From Geosiphon pyriformis (taxonomy: Eukaryota > Glomeromycota > Glomeromycetes > Archaeosporales > Geosiphonaceae), in NCBI GenBank assembly GCA_016748015.1, contig JAAOMT010000436.1, positions 1,626,412 through 1,690,411 on the forward strand: a stretch of 64,000 nt of DNA. Reading direction: 5' to 3'. Positions 39,309 to 50,147 of the stretch are shown piece by piece. Position numbers and translations under genes: made by a program. Under the pieces are notes generated by a model, which worked only from the letters and a program-made list of their open reading frames with translations, was not told the origin of the DNA and made no database searches. The first letter of the stretch is position 1. Each line of letters begins with the position of its first letter.

Positions 39309-41826
39309 TTAAATAGAAAAATTGTATAATTTTAAGATTAAATGAGTTGCAAAAAGAAAGAAATAAATAAATAAATTTCAAATATTTAACTTTTCTCTTT
39401 TATAAGTTGGTTTTGGATGAAAATAATTCATATATAAATCAAAGCACAAGATGAAACTTCGGATTAACATGTCCTATTAATCACTTAATTTGCGCCATAA
39501 TATATTAATTTTAATTGTGTGTTTACCCACGCCACGGTGAATATTGCTTCTAGGGCTGAGAAAACATTTTGACTGTAACACTTTTTGAATTTTATTCTTT
39601 GGTTTAGTAAAACAAATCTTTATAATAAATTTATTAATTCATATGAATTTCACAAAGAACATCATTTTGCAACAAACTGGTTACAATGGTACACCCAATT
39701 GTTGTTATTCACACAATTAAAAAGAATTGGGTGATCCATCAATAAGAAGCGAAAAACTTTTTTTTTAGCATTATTAGGATATATAAGTCTCAGTATTTCA
39801 CTTTCAACAACGTATATGTACTGTAATAATACTTTCTTATTTAGAAATTTATTTTTAATAAAAGAAACGTTACATAACACTGAAAAATATCCAAAAGCTC
39901 CTGGTAAACCCGAGATATTCTCTTACATTCATCAATTATCCAACTTAAACTAATTAATTTCTAATTAAATACTAGGTACTTTGGTATCAGCCCAATCCCG
40001 TAATTATACTTTATCAATATTTTTAACATGTAATACAGAAAGCATCTTAAAAACTTCTCAAGACTAAGGGGGCTATCTATACATCAAGAATTTTTTGTGC
40101 TTAGAAATCAAAATCAAGTTATGTCGATCTATGTTATTTATGGAGTTGTGAATATTATATTAATCAATTTAGTGTTGTAGGAATAATAATAATTCTCCTC
40201 AATTTGGTATAGATATTTCAAAATCTTTGGTAGTTGATTATTTACTTTGCTTCCCAACCCCCCTCTTTCCCCTAAATTTAGGAAAAAACTTGGGGAAGTA
40301 AATGTTTGAGGTATATAAATATGGAAAAATATTTTGATGATTCCTGTTTCATCTGATTCTAGAAAGTCGATCACATATAGTAAGATTATTATTGCTGTCT
40401 AATACCCTTTTTGTAAAAATATTTCATTTATTAATTAAAAATACTTTTAATGAAAATTGTAGTCTTTTAAAATGATCAGTTTAAAAATTAATTCAGTCAA
40501 ATATTCAATTTAGCAATTTAATAAACTATTTTTCCAACCAAATCTGTTATTATTATTATTATTATTATTATTATCATTATTATTATTAAGCATATATTGG
40601 TTGTTCTTAATTTTAATAATTTATTTTGGCTGTGGTATTTTTCAAAATTTATAACATAATTTGGTCTTTTAAATATTGATTAAATTAAATTTTTAAATTA
40701 AACTAAATGATAATAGATGTATTCAAAATACAATTAAGTATTTATATTTTAACATATATATTTTAAAAATAATATTTTAATAAATTAAAATTAAAATTTA
40801 TAGAATGTTATACCTAAAAAATATTATTAAAAATATTTTGTCATTTTTCTAATTACTAATTATAACAAAAATTATTTTTTAATTAACTTTAAAAAATTTA
40901 TTATTATTAAAAAATTTAATTCTCAAGTTAAATTTATTGTTTCACATAATTTAGGAAGTTAATTCCTAGAACTATAAATTTTTTTTTGGTTCATCTGTAC
41001 GAGCAAATAATTGGGCTCAGCATTATCCAACAGCAGAATGTAACGTGCCCAAAGGCCACAAAGTTTTATTGTCTATTCCAAATGTGGCGTCAAAGAATAT
41101 CGAAGTTAAGAATCTCACGATGATCTTGATGCAAGGCGATAAATTGAGTAACTTTTAAGTAGAAAATCCACACTTCTAATCACACGTGGCGTGTCCATAT
41201 GTTATAACTTGATCTCGAAAAATCCTTTTGGCCACTAATGATTTAGTATCTGGAAAGCATTGTTAGCCGTGTAAAACACAAATTATTTGATCTTTTCAAA
41301 TTACATTTTTACAAAACCATACGTTTCCGGGAGTCAATGTCAACATTAAGCCTCAAGTCATTGATTATCATCCGTTCATCATCGATACATTGCTGCCCGC
41401 TGCTGTTAGTCTAGTGTAGCCTTTCGCTCTTTTGGCAGCAATGATAATACTTGGTGACGCACAAGGTGATGCAGATGGCAGCCCTGATTGACCAGTTTAT
41501 CCTGGTATATACAAAATATTTCGTAGGGAACTCTGATAATAATAATAATAATAATAATAATTATAATAATAAGGTTTGTCATTCTACTTCAACACTTTTC
41601 GACTTTTTCAAACTTTGTATTTTCCTTTCACAACAAGAAAGAAAAGAATAAAAATCTTTTAAACCGTCACACTTTTAATCTTGAACTTTAACGGTTCGTT
41701 CCACTTTCCGCTAATACTTGATTTTTGTGGCGATCCAAAAAATTCTCTCCCCGAACAACAATATTTAAAACCGTCAAACTGTCCAACCATCTCTCGCCTC
41801 ATCAGGGTTCCATAAAAGAAACCACC
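39309..41826. other. Intergenic region and likely promoter/leader of gene I
   Basis: AT-rich with TTA repeats near 40552-40588 and AAT repeats near 41538-41563. From about 40.98 to 41.8 kb the sequence is clearly richer in G and C, without a continuous frame; it probably contains the regulatory region and 5' leader of gene I, or remnants of another gene. Confidence 0.45.
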
Positions 41827-44800
41827 ATGGGGCAAGCTCAGGATCGAATGGTGGAAGGTGAACAAACAAGTTCATCTGACCTCAATCCAGGGCCGAATAC
41901 TGTCACACCGGCAAGCTCCAAAGAAAAGGTTTCGTCAAAGCACATGAATGGTGACATCAACACCAGACCAACAATGCAACAAGAGGATACAATATTTATT
42001 AAACAAGACGATGATAAATCTCCGTTTACCGAAGAAGAACTGGGAGAGGCCTTAGAAAAAGGAAAGTCTCTGACTTTAGAAGCCACCAGACTTCTATCGG
42101 ATATGAAGAATGCTGGTAGCGATTTTTCCGTTAGCAGTTCAAAAATAATTTTTTCGCAAAATCTAATTGCAGGCTTAACAATTCGAGAAAGTTCTTTTAA
42201 TGATATTAAAAGCACAGCCTCTATTGTGCAAGCAACAACCATCAAGAATAGCAATGCAAAAGATCAACAAAAAGGACTTTTGAAAAAATCTGATGATGTA
42301 AGCTCACAAAGTTGGAGCAGTGATATTACTGCTTCAAACCCAATTCAATATAGCAGTGAAATGCTGAATTCGACGAATAAGACCTTGTCTGATGAAAAGA
42401 TAAACCATCATCATCATCATCATCATCATCAAAGTATCAACAATTCGGCAAAAGCATCTCTGGATGATGCTACACCTTACACAATACCACCTGCAATCGC
42501 TGAGAATGTATTACGTGAGATGTTGGCCAATAAGCCAGATCCTGTCGTATTGGAACAACTGAAACCAACAACATCACCTCAATCTGAGAAAGGTGAAAAT
42601 TTATCAAGCAAAAGTAAATTAAAGGGTAATCTGGCAATTCATAAAAAGAATGGTGAGTCATCTGAAGAGAATAAAAATCATAATAGCAAAAAGAACAATC
42701 TTATAATCTCCTCTGGTACAACAGACACCCCTTTCCCTTCTAAATTTACTTTTCCAAATATTGCCGACAAGAATTTTTTTGACCCGAATTTTACTACCAT
42801 TATTCCAACTCCATCCATCTCTACATCTACTTCATCCTCACCATCATCATCCACTTCACCATCCTCATCCACCTCACCATCATTGATACCTTTTGCTTTT
42901 CGTGACACTACGGAGCCAACTTCTTTATCCAATATCAACAACTTTCAACAATCCACCTTTGCAAAATCGCCAGCATCTCCGCAAAAAGCTCCTTCCTCTC
43001 AAGAACAACAGCAACGTCGTATTCCTTCTGGTCCATTAAATCCACCTATTCTGGATAAATTTTCCCCGGAATTATCATCCAAGCAGACCGGAGTAACGCC
43101 TTTGCCAGTATCATCTTTTTGGGGAACATCATCAATTAAAACAAGGTCGCCAATTGATACCCAATTTTCCTCGGGAGTATTATTTCCCCAATTTAGCGGA
43201 TCTTTTAAGTTTGACCTTAATGCGAAGAAAGGCACCACCACTACCATCACCACCACCAACACCACCGCCAATAATAACTCTCAATCGCATTCTATCACCG
43301 TTGCGAAGCAATTAAATTCAACACCAAAAATCCCAGGAAATTCTGACACATCATCCTTAACTTCACCCATAGGATCTAATTCTAGCCCCAAAGCAATTTT
43401 GACGAATTCTAATATTGTCAGTCCTCTTTTAACATCCCCAAATGCTCCAGAAAAAAGTAGCACTATTAGCAGTCCTTCCAATAACAGTTTGCCACCTTTC
43501 GGCAGTTCATCACCATCAGGGGTCAAAAAGTTGCATATTAAGTTTGGTGAATTTAATTTATCGTCGGTACAGGTAACAAAAAATGATGAAGAACTAGCAA
43601 AAGGCTTACTAGACCTTGGTAATACCCTTCCTGAGACATCATCTGCTGATTTGGAAGGCTTACCCACTCCTAAAGGGTTTCCAAATGGAAGCTCTAATAA
43701 TTTCCCTTTTTATCGTCCTATACGCCCTTTGCCTGCTAGAGCAAAATCGCGCCAATCAGCTAATGCAGGTAATAAGGAAGGTAATAAAGAGAATATAAAA
43801 AAGAATATACTTTTCAATCAAAAAAATGACAATGACACAGCAGTGGCCAGTACATCTGCCCAAGCTTCTTTGCCGGTTATTCCTCCATCACCATTATTTT
43901 CTTTCACTACCCCAGTTCATTCTGATGGTGCTGACGATGATTTCGATGCTGATGAAGAGGATGGCAATAACGATAATGGTCATAGTGATTGGTTGGACAA
44001 TGCCAATAACAAGAAGAAGAGAAAAGCTTTACAAACAGTTGGGGGAAATTCTATTGTTAATGGAGGTGGAGGGGGAGTTATTAAAAGCTCTGCCTCAAAA
44101 GAACGAGCAAGCCCTCTTCGAAGAGTTGATCGTCGTTCTTCACAACGAAGTGTGTCAAACAAGAGCTCTTCATATATTGCTTCACCCGATGGCTCGACTG
44201 ATAAAAAGAATCCTAGTAATATTGAATCGAATAGTGTTAAAGTTCCACCTGATCAGAGCAAGTTTGACTTCTCCTTTGCAGCGGCAGCAGCAGCTACTGT
44301 GAATGCAGCTAGTGCAAAAAGATTAGCGGCTGTTTCCCCGTTACAGCCAATGAATACAAAGAATGATCCGTTCGCAGCTACCATGTTCCTTAACAATGCT
44401 CCTGCTTCTAATATAGCAACACAAACAGCAATTAAAAAGAAAGGATCTACAAAAAGAGCAGCCCCTTCTTCTGCACTATTCAAAACAGAGGGTCTAGGAA
44501 GTAATATTTATGCGCATCCACATAATGCCTCCAATGCCAAAGCACATGGGAGCGCAATTGCACCCACAGTAGCTCCCAAAAGACCTCCAAATGCTGCTCG
44601 TAAAAAGAATAAAAAGAAAATATCTATGACAAATAATCAAATGATTCAACAACAGCACCATGATGATACTTCATCCACTGGATCATTTGAAGTACCACCC
44701 TCAGTGAATGCAACTAATCCCACAGGGCGACGTAAAGTTCGCTTTAACGAGAAAAATGGTGACTGGATTTGTCTTTTTTGTGAATACAAATTATACTATG

Positions 44801-44934
44801 GTGATGGGCGTCGTACTAGGCGAAGGCCCAAAGCTATTGCGAATATTAATGGTGGAGATGCTCCCAATGATAATAATAATCATCATTCTGGTGGCCAAGG
44901 AAAAAGTGGAATCGATAAAGCTCTTACAAGCTAG
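41827..44934 (+). CDS. Gene I: large low-complexity protein with a C-terminal CxxC motif, unknown function
   Basis: An intronless frame of 1035 codons. I choose ATG 41827 because it sits in ACCACCATGG, a textbook strong eukaryotic start context; the frame opens about 100 nt earlier but without ATG. Most of the protein is Ser/Thr/Pro/Asn-rich and probably disordered, with a run of eight His near residue 200 encoded by a cat repeat, an acidic patch (DDDFDADEEDGNND) near residue 700, an Ala-rich run and basic clusters (KRPPNAARKKNKKK) that could be nuclear signals. The only compact, ordered-looking part is near the C-terminus: GRRKVRFNEKNGDWICLFCE followed by YKLYYGDGRRTRRRPKA, with one CxxC pair. 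This suggests a nuclear or RNA-associated regulator, but I do not recognise the family. Codon use is far less AT-biased than in the lipase genes. Confidence 0.9.
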   Translation: MGQAQDRMVEGEQTSSSDLNPGPNTVTPASSKEKVSSKHMNGDINTRPTMQQEDTIFIKQDDDKSPFTEEELGEALEKGKSLTLEATRLLSDMKNAGSDFSVSSSKIIFSQNLIAGLTIRESSFNDIKSTASIVQATTIKNSNAKDQQKGLLKKSDDVSSQSWSSDITASNPIQYSSEMLNSTNKTLSDEKINHHHHHHHHQSINNSAKASLDDATPYTIPPAIAENVLREMLANKPDPVVLEQLKPTTSPQSEKGENLSSKSKLKGNLAIHKKNGESSEENKNHNSKKNNLIISSGTTDTPFPSKFTFPNIADKNFFDPNFTTIIPTPSISTSTSSSPSSSTSPSSSTSPSLIPFAFRDTTEPTSLSNINNFQQSTFAKSPASPQKAPSSQEQQQRRIPSGPLNPPILDKFSPELSSKQTGVTPLPVSSFWGTSSIKTRSPIDTQFSSGVLFPQFSGSFKFDLNAKKGTTTTITTTNTTANNNSQSHSITVAKQLNSTPKIPGNSDTSSLTSPIGSNSSPKAILTNSNIVSPLLTSPNAPEKSSTISSPSNNSLPPFGSSSPSGVKKLHIKFGEFNLSSVQVTKNDEELAKGLLDLGNTLPETSSADLEGLPTPKGFPNGSSNNFPFYRPIRPLPARAKSRQSANAGNKEGNKENIKKNILFNQKNDNDTAVASTSAQASLPVIPPSPLFSFTTPVHSDGADDDFDADEEDGNNDNGHSDWLDNANNKKKRKALQTVGGNSIVNGGGGGVIKSSASKERASPLRRVDRRSSQRSVSNKSSSYIASPDGSTDKKNPSNIESNSVKVPPDQSKFDFSFAAAAAATVNAASAKRLAAVSPLQPMNTKNDPFAATMFLNNAPASNIATQTAIKKKGSTKRAAPSSALFKTEGLGSNIYAHPHNASNAKAHGSAIAPTVAPKRPPNAARKKNKKKISMTNNQMIQQQHHDDTSSTGSFEVPPSVNATNPTGRRKVRFNEKNGDWICLFCEYKLYYGDGRRTRRRPKAIANINGGDAPNDNNNHHSGGQGKSGIDKALTS
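42405..42431. repeat. CAT triplet repeat encoding poly-His in gene I
   Basis: Eight to nine cat triplets in the gene I frame. Confidence 0.85.
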
Positions 44935-46715
44935 GTAATTGTAAAATGTGTCGATAATTTTGAACTTGCACTCTAAAAAATTTAACAAGTGGCTTGCTAC
45001 CGCTTTTTTGCATTTTTTTTTTTAGGGAAAAGAAGACTTGAAAGGCACTTGTAATTATATAGTAGGTATTTGAGTCTTAAATTTTGATATTTTATCTTAA
45101 CTTTTTGAAACAAAATTTTTAAAATTTCTTTTCATTTTGGTTAGATCTTTTTCTAAAACTACATTTTAACGATCCCTTTACATCTCTCTATTTGTAGATT
45201 AGATTTACGGTGCGCGCGTACAAGTATTCGCTTACTCGTACGTACCACTATCAGAGATCTGCTACTTCTGTATTATAATGTGGAAAGTGGAGATAATACA
45301 GCAGGGTCTCCATGTACCATCTATATTTGTACTATGAGTTTTTCTTTCAATCAATCAATCACACCAATGACTATCAAAATTTCTCTCTCCGAGGTAACCA
45401 TTTTCATTTCAGTATTTACTTTAGCTTGAAACGCCCCAACTGACATGCACACACAAAACAAGACTTGTTCTACTATCGTCAAACATAGTAGGTAATGTTT
45501 CTTTTATGTTTTCTATCTTTCTTTGGTTTGTCTCTCGATCTTCTTTGTATCCTTTTAAGGAAAACAGCTATGGCGTTCACAAAAAAAACTAAAGATCAAT
45601 AAAGTTCGATATTCGTTTTAAAAATTGGTTCCTTGAAGATTGTTATTTGGATGGCCAGATTTTTGAATGGAAAGTAATAAGAAATCACGAGTTTTTCTTA
45701 TTTACAAATATATTTACTTGTTGCAATAAAAATGGTGATCTTTCACATTTTATGTCTTGTTACTTCCAAGCCTCCCTTGCCATTGCTTAGCCTATTTGCA
45801 CTCACTAGTCATACAAAAAATCTAATCAACTTGATTGTCAATCTAAATTAAGCATTTTAAAGTGTTCTATATGTACGAAATATATGATGAGCACAGCTAA
45901 TGATTTCGTCAGAATATCGGCTCTGGTGTCTACTGGAACGACCAAGCCACAGCGCTGTCTCAGTACCGAGTGCGATTTACTCTGCATTTGACCTCGAATA
46001 TGTTCCTGCAAAACTCGTGGTTCTCTTCGACGATGTAACCTCTGACGGGCACAAGTCTTCATCTACGACAAACGCCAAAAGACGGAAGGCATCCTTAACC
46101 GCACGTTACTAGTCAAGATGTACCACAACTATTGAAGCGATGGATGGGCTTACCAAGATTTGCATTTAATACTATGGTGTCACAGAAAAAGGATGGTTAA
46201 AACCTATGAAGTTTCAACAAACGTCTTCTTTTTGATGTTTCGGCTGTCTGTGGTGAAAGAACATTTTGCAGAGCCGTCGTCCATTTTGGCGTGCTCTTAA
46301 GAGGTTGTTTAGGCTCAGCTCCTGCAAACATTACAGCTGAAGCGATTGATCAAGAATTGTTTGCGCTAAAGGAAGTTATTAAACGTGATGCACAGTGACA
46401 ACAAGGTACATCAACACATCATCTTCCTTTTCAATTTCGTAAGGCACTGCATCACACCATACATTTCGTACTCTGAATTTTGCCCAATTACCTTGGAATC
46501 GCTTCTATGTTTCTTAACTTCTCACTCCAGCAACACAAGGTAAAGCTAATAAATTTTAATTCTTTATTTTTAAGAATAAACATGTATTATGGCCTCTCCC
46601 CTTTGAAAAAAAATACAAAAAACAAATGACCCAATCCACATCTCACTTACTCTCGCAAAGCTAGTATGTTCGCCTCTGCAAATTTATGGAAAACCTTTAC
46701 TCAAAAAAAGATTAA
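44935..46715. other. 3' region of gene I and GC-richer island without an intact gene
   Basis: Contains the gene I 3' leader, then from about 45.2 kb a block with near-balanced composition, including gcgcgcgtac and alternating cgtacg words near 45211-45243. Fragmentary frames (45.9-46.1 and 46.2-46.4 kb) look like broken coding sequence, but I cannot name them. They may be the N-terminal remains of the element described next. Confidence 0.45.
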
Positions 46716-47094
46716 GCCAGAAGATTAGAAAAGGCAATTGGGTGCATACATCAAAAGATCCTATGCTTGCAAACAGAAATACACAGAAAGGCTGTCGTAT
46801 TTTTCACTCCCGAATTTGATGCTATTGTGATTCCTCCCTTTGAGGTATCGGGAATGGTGAATCGAAAAATGGGACGAAAAACAGTTAGAGAGATGGGCGC
46901 ACTACCGATTTCGTCAAAGTCTGATCATCAAGGCACAAGAATCGGGATCCGAGTATCATGAGGCCCTTACCTCTAAAACTTGTAGCCGGTTTGGAAATAT
47001 CTCAAGAAACGGAGGATTTGGGGATAGAGATGAAAATGGAGTTCGGGAGATCTTCCTCCAGGCATTGCTTGATGGAGCCTTGGTTTTCCAGTGA
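46716..47094 (+). pseudogene. Decayed Fanzor/TnpB-like RNA-guided nuclease, C-terminal RuvC and zinc-ribbon part
   Basis: Two frames together give the C-terminal half of a TnpB/Fanzor protein. Frame one (46716 to about 46890) reads EIHRKAVVFF, then FDAIVIPPFEVSGMV, the segment that carries the second RuvC acid in the family, then NRKMGRKTVREM. After a small frame change at about 46885 comes WAHYRFRQSLIIKAQE, the very typical W-[SA]-H-Y-R-F-[RK] motif, then ALTSKTCSRFGNI (zinc-ribbon start, second Cys now Phe), then DRDENGVREIFLQALLDG with the third RuvC acid, ending at TGA 47092. The second CxxC knuckle of the ribbon is missing, and no first-RuvC DPG motif is seen upstream. Fanzors are eukaryotic relatives of transposon TnpB and are RNA-guided DNA endonucleases. 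This copy cannot be functional. Confidence 0.72.
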
Positions 47095-50000
47095 CCATGC
47101 AAGAATAATAGACGTTACTTGCTTAGTATACCTATTGTTGAATATGTGGCCTAAAGATAAAAACCCGTATTATGATTGACTGAAAGAATTCATAATTTAC
47201 TTTGATTTTTGCTAGTGGGCTAATAAAGAGATAGAAATGACCCAATATTTGTGGAAAAATCGAAAATCAATTACAGAATTCATATTGTAAATTGTTTCAA
47301 TACCTATTAGTTAATGTTGATAGCTATTTGTCGGAAATTTCTGATAGATAAAAAACTTTGTGCCATTAACGATATTTGAAATGAAGCTATTGGGTTAGAA
47401 ACATTATATTGGTAGCGAGCCTGTTTTTTGACCTTCATCCTAGGTTTTGCAGGAATGGGTAGACACTTCATTCAGGGCGAATAATAAGTCATACAACCAT
47501 CCCTGTCTTGATCAGAACATGCAGTAAGCGTGCCTCGGCTAGGAGTTTTTCTGAAAGTGGCTCATTTATTTAGTTTTTTACCAACAAAGGCAGTTATATT
47601 AGAGGTGCTCTCATCTCATTTGCATTTTCCTCCGATTCATTGCTCGAAGATGAGAAAGTTCTTCAAAGGTTTTGCAATGTGGAGATATTTGAATGTGCGT
47701 TCACCTAAACCAGACAAAGTGAACATCAAGCAATTGTGGCTTTGGTTATTGAAAAGGCATTATCTTCATCTTTTCGCTGGCTTCCTCCTCAGCACTCAGA
47801 ATACCATTGCTGTCATCCCGGCTGTCACCAAGATAGCTGGAATTAATCATAAAGGAGATATTCACCCTTAATTACTTTTACCTCAGAGCTGGGCATAACA
47901 TTGGGGCCGTCGATCCGTTCATCCCCGGTGCCCAGCAAGGAGGATCAACCACACCCCAAGAGGAAGAGTTGCAAACGCGGCGGTGAACATTGATCTTTCT
48001 CTCCACCAACCACTTCCTCCTTTCGCCGCCAATCACACAAGGTACAACCTTGCAAACAAATTCCTTTTAGTTGTGACACCAGAATTGGTCCCCCACGACT
48101 CCATTCGAGATGAGTGAATGTGGTAAGGAAGGAGATTTTGAATTTTTGAATTTTCCGGACTGTTTTATTCCACATGTTCATTTTGTCTGGTTTTGTTGCA
48201 GCACGCGCCATATAAAGTGACTCTCAATTAGAACCATCGCAAATACACATTTAATTTGACGAAAAAACAGTTTAAAATTTTAAAATTGGTATTTTATTAA
48301 ATAAAATACTTATAGAATATTAAAAAAACATAATTTTTTACAATTAATTTTTAAATTTACTATCACATTTTAAAATTGAATAATTCGAATTCTCAATATT
48401 ATTTTTTTTTTGATAAAAATATTTCAGAATTAAATGTTTAAAATCCCATTAACAATGAAAATATAATATCAAATTACAAAATATTAAATTATTTCTTTAT
48501 TCTTAACTTTATATTTCAGAAATAAAATTCTCTATTGAAAATTTTGCAACAATTTAATTACAATTTTATTTAAAAACGAAAAAAAATAATTGTAATATTA
48601 ACAGTGCTTGAGAAAATCTTGAATTGTTATTATACACATTTATAAATTTTGTTTTAATTTATTCCTTTGTATATCATGTTTGAAGCAAAAGATTCAAAAA
48701 CATTTTTTTTGTTGCTGAAAGTATTTGTTTTTTTTTTCAATTTCAATTTATTCATTTTAATTCACTGATTTTTAGGTAACTGCTTAAAAAAATGTAAAAC
48801 TAAGTAAAGAAAAACTTTTGAGAATTTGAAGCAATCCATCTGGACAATAATAAACAAAGTACATGCAATTAGTTAAAGAAGCATTTAATTATTCTAGAAT
48901 TTTAACACATGACTTTATTTGAAATATTGTATTTTTTACCTTTAAACTGAATAAGAAATCGAAAAAACTTTTGGCTTTTAATTTATTATAAGTAGTGTTG
49001 AATCTTAAATAACCACGCTGCAACAAAGTGAATATAACATTAAAAAGAAATTTTGGTTTCAATTCGTCAAACGCCAGGTTTGCTTATTTACCATCCATAT
49101 TTTATTCCTGCTTTTATATACAAAATATCATGATAAACAAATAATCAAAATTAGTAGTTAATTGCTGGATTGGATTTAATTAGACTGTTTTAAATCGCTC
49201 AAAAAGTGTAAAAAAAAAAAACGCTGTAACTTTAATTGCTTCTTTTTATCGAATTATTCATGTTCAAAATCTGCTATGATAATTTTGTACACAACGAATT
49301 TAATAGTAATTACTATTTTAGAGTAAATACATATTTATTAAATTAGTGTGAAAACAAAAAAAAAAGCTAATACAATATATATATAAACAAAAATTAAAAA
49401 GAAAACTTTGACTTTTAATAAAAGTTTAATTATAATTTTGTAATTTAAATTATTTTTTACATATTAATATGAAGAGCAAAAATTCAAAAATTCAAAAATC
49501 ATTTGTCATTCATTACACCTTTTGTAAGGAAATATATAAATGGATGCAACTGAATTTTAAGAATTATATTTTTTTTTGAAAATTAAAACTTTAACTTTAA
49601 TTGCCAATTAATTAAAAAATTTGAAACTCTAAAAATGCAATCTTTAATTTTAATTTGAGAAATTTTTGTTTGAATGAATTTATCAATTATATTGTTTATG
49701 AAATGATTATGAACTTGTTAATAAATTTTTGTTAAAAAAATAAATCATATGAAATGGTAAAAAAAGAAATTTTGAAAAATATTATACATTTAATTTTATT
49801 ATTGATATTAATCGATTTTATATAAAATCTTCTTTAAATGAGATTAATAGGCAAAGATAAATACTATTTACTATATTTTCAATCAATGTGCGCAAATAAT
49901 TGATAATGAGCTTCTGATTCGGAAATTAGTTTTTCATCACCTTATTCTTCTGAAAGCTTATAACCATCAAGGAGCAGAAGTAGAGGAATTTTTTTGCTCA

Positions 50001-50147
50001 ATTTATACTCATTTCAAATTTATAGAAATTCAGAAAACTATGGTTAAAGCGTTGAAATATTCATAATAGAATAAATGGATATTTATTTTCAAGGAAATAA
50101 GAAAGATTAGATTTAATTACGATCTATTTTTGTATTCTCTCAAAGTA
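47095..50147. other. End of the GC-richer island, then AT-rich intergenic DNA
   Basis: From 47.1 to about 48.2 kb the composition stays much less AT-biased than the flanks, with broken frames only (for example around 47.53-47.87 kb). At about 48.2 kb it falls abruptly back to very AT-rich DNA up to gene K. No intact gene is supported. Confidence 0.45.

Noticed and set aside
41838-44483. Several antisense and alternate-frame open frames across gene I
   Set aside because: They are shadows of the long gene I frame and its low-complexity codons.
45838-46112. Opposite-strand frames of about 70 codons in the GC-richer island
   Set aside because: Both strands are open for similar lengths and neither resembles a known protein; probably remnants.
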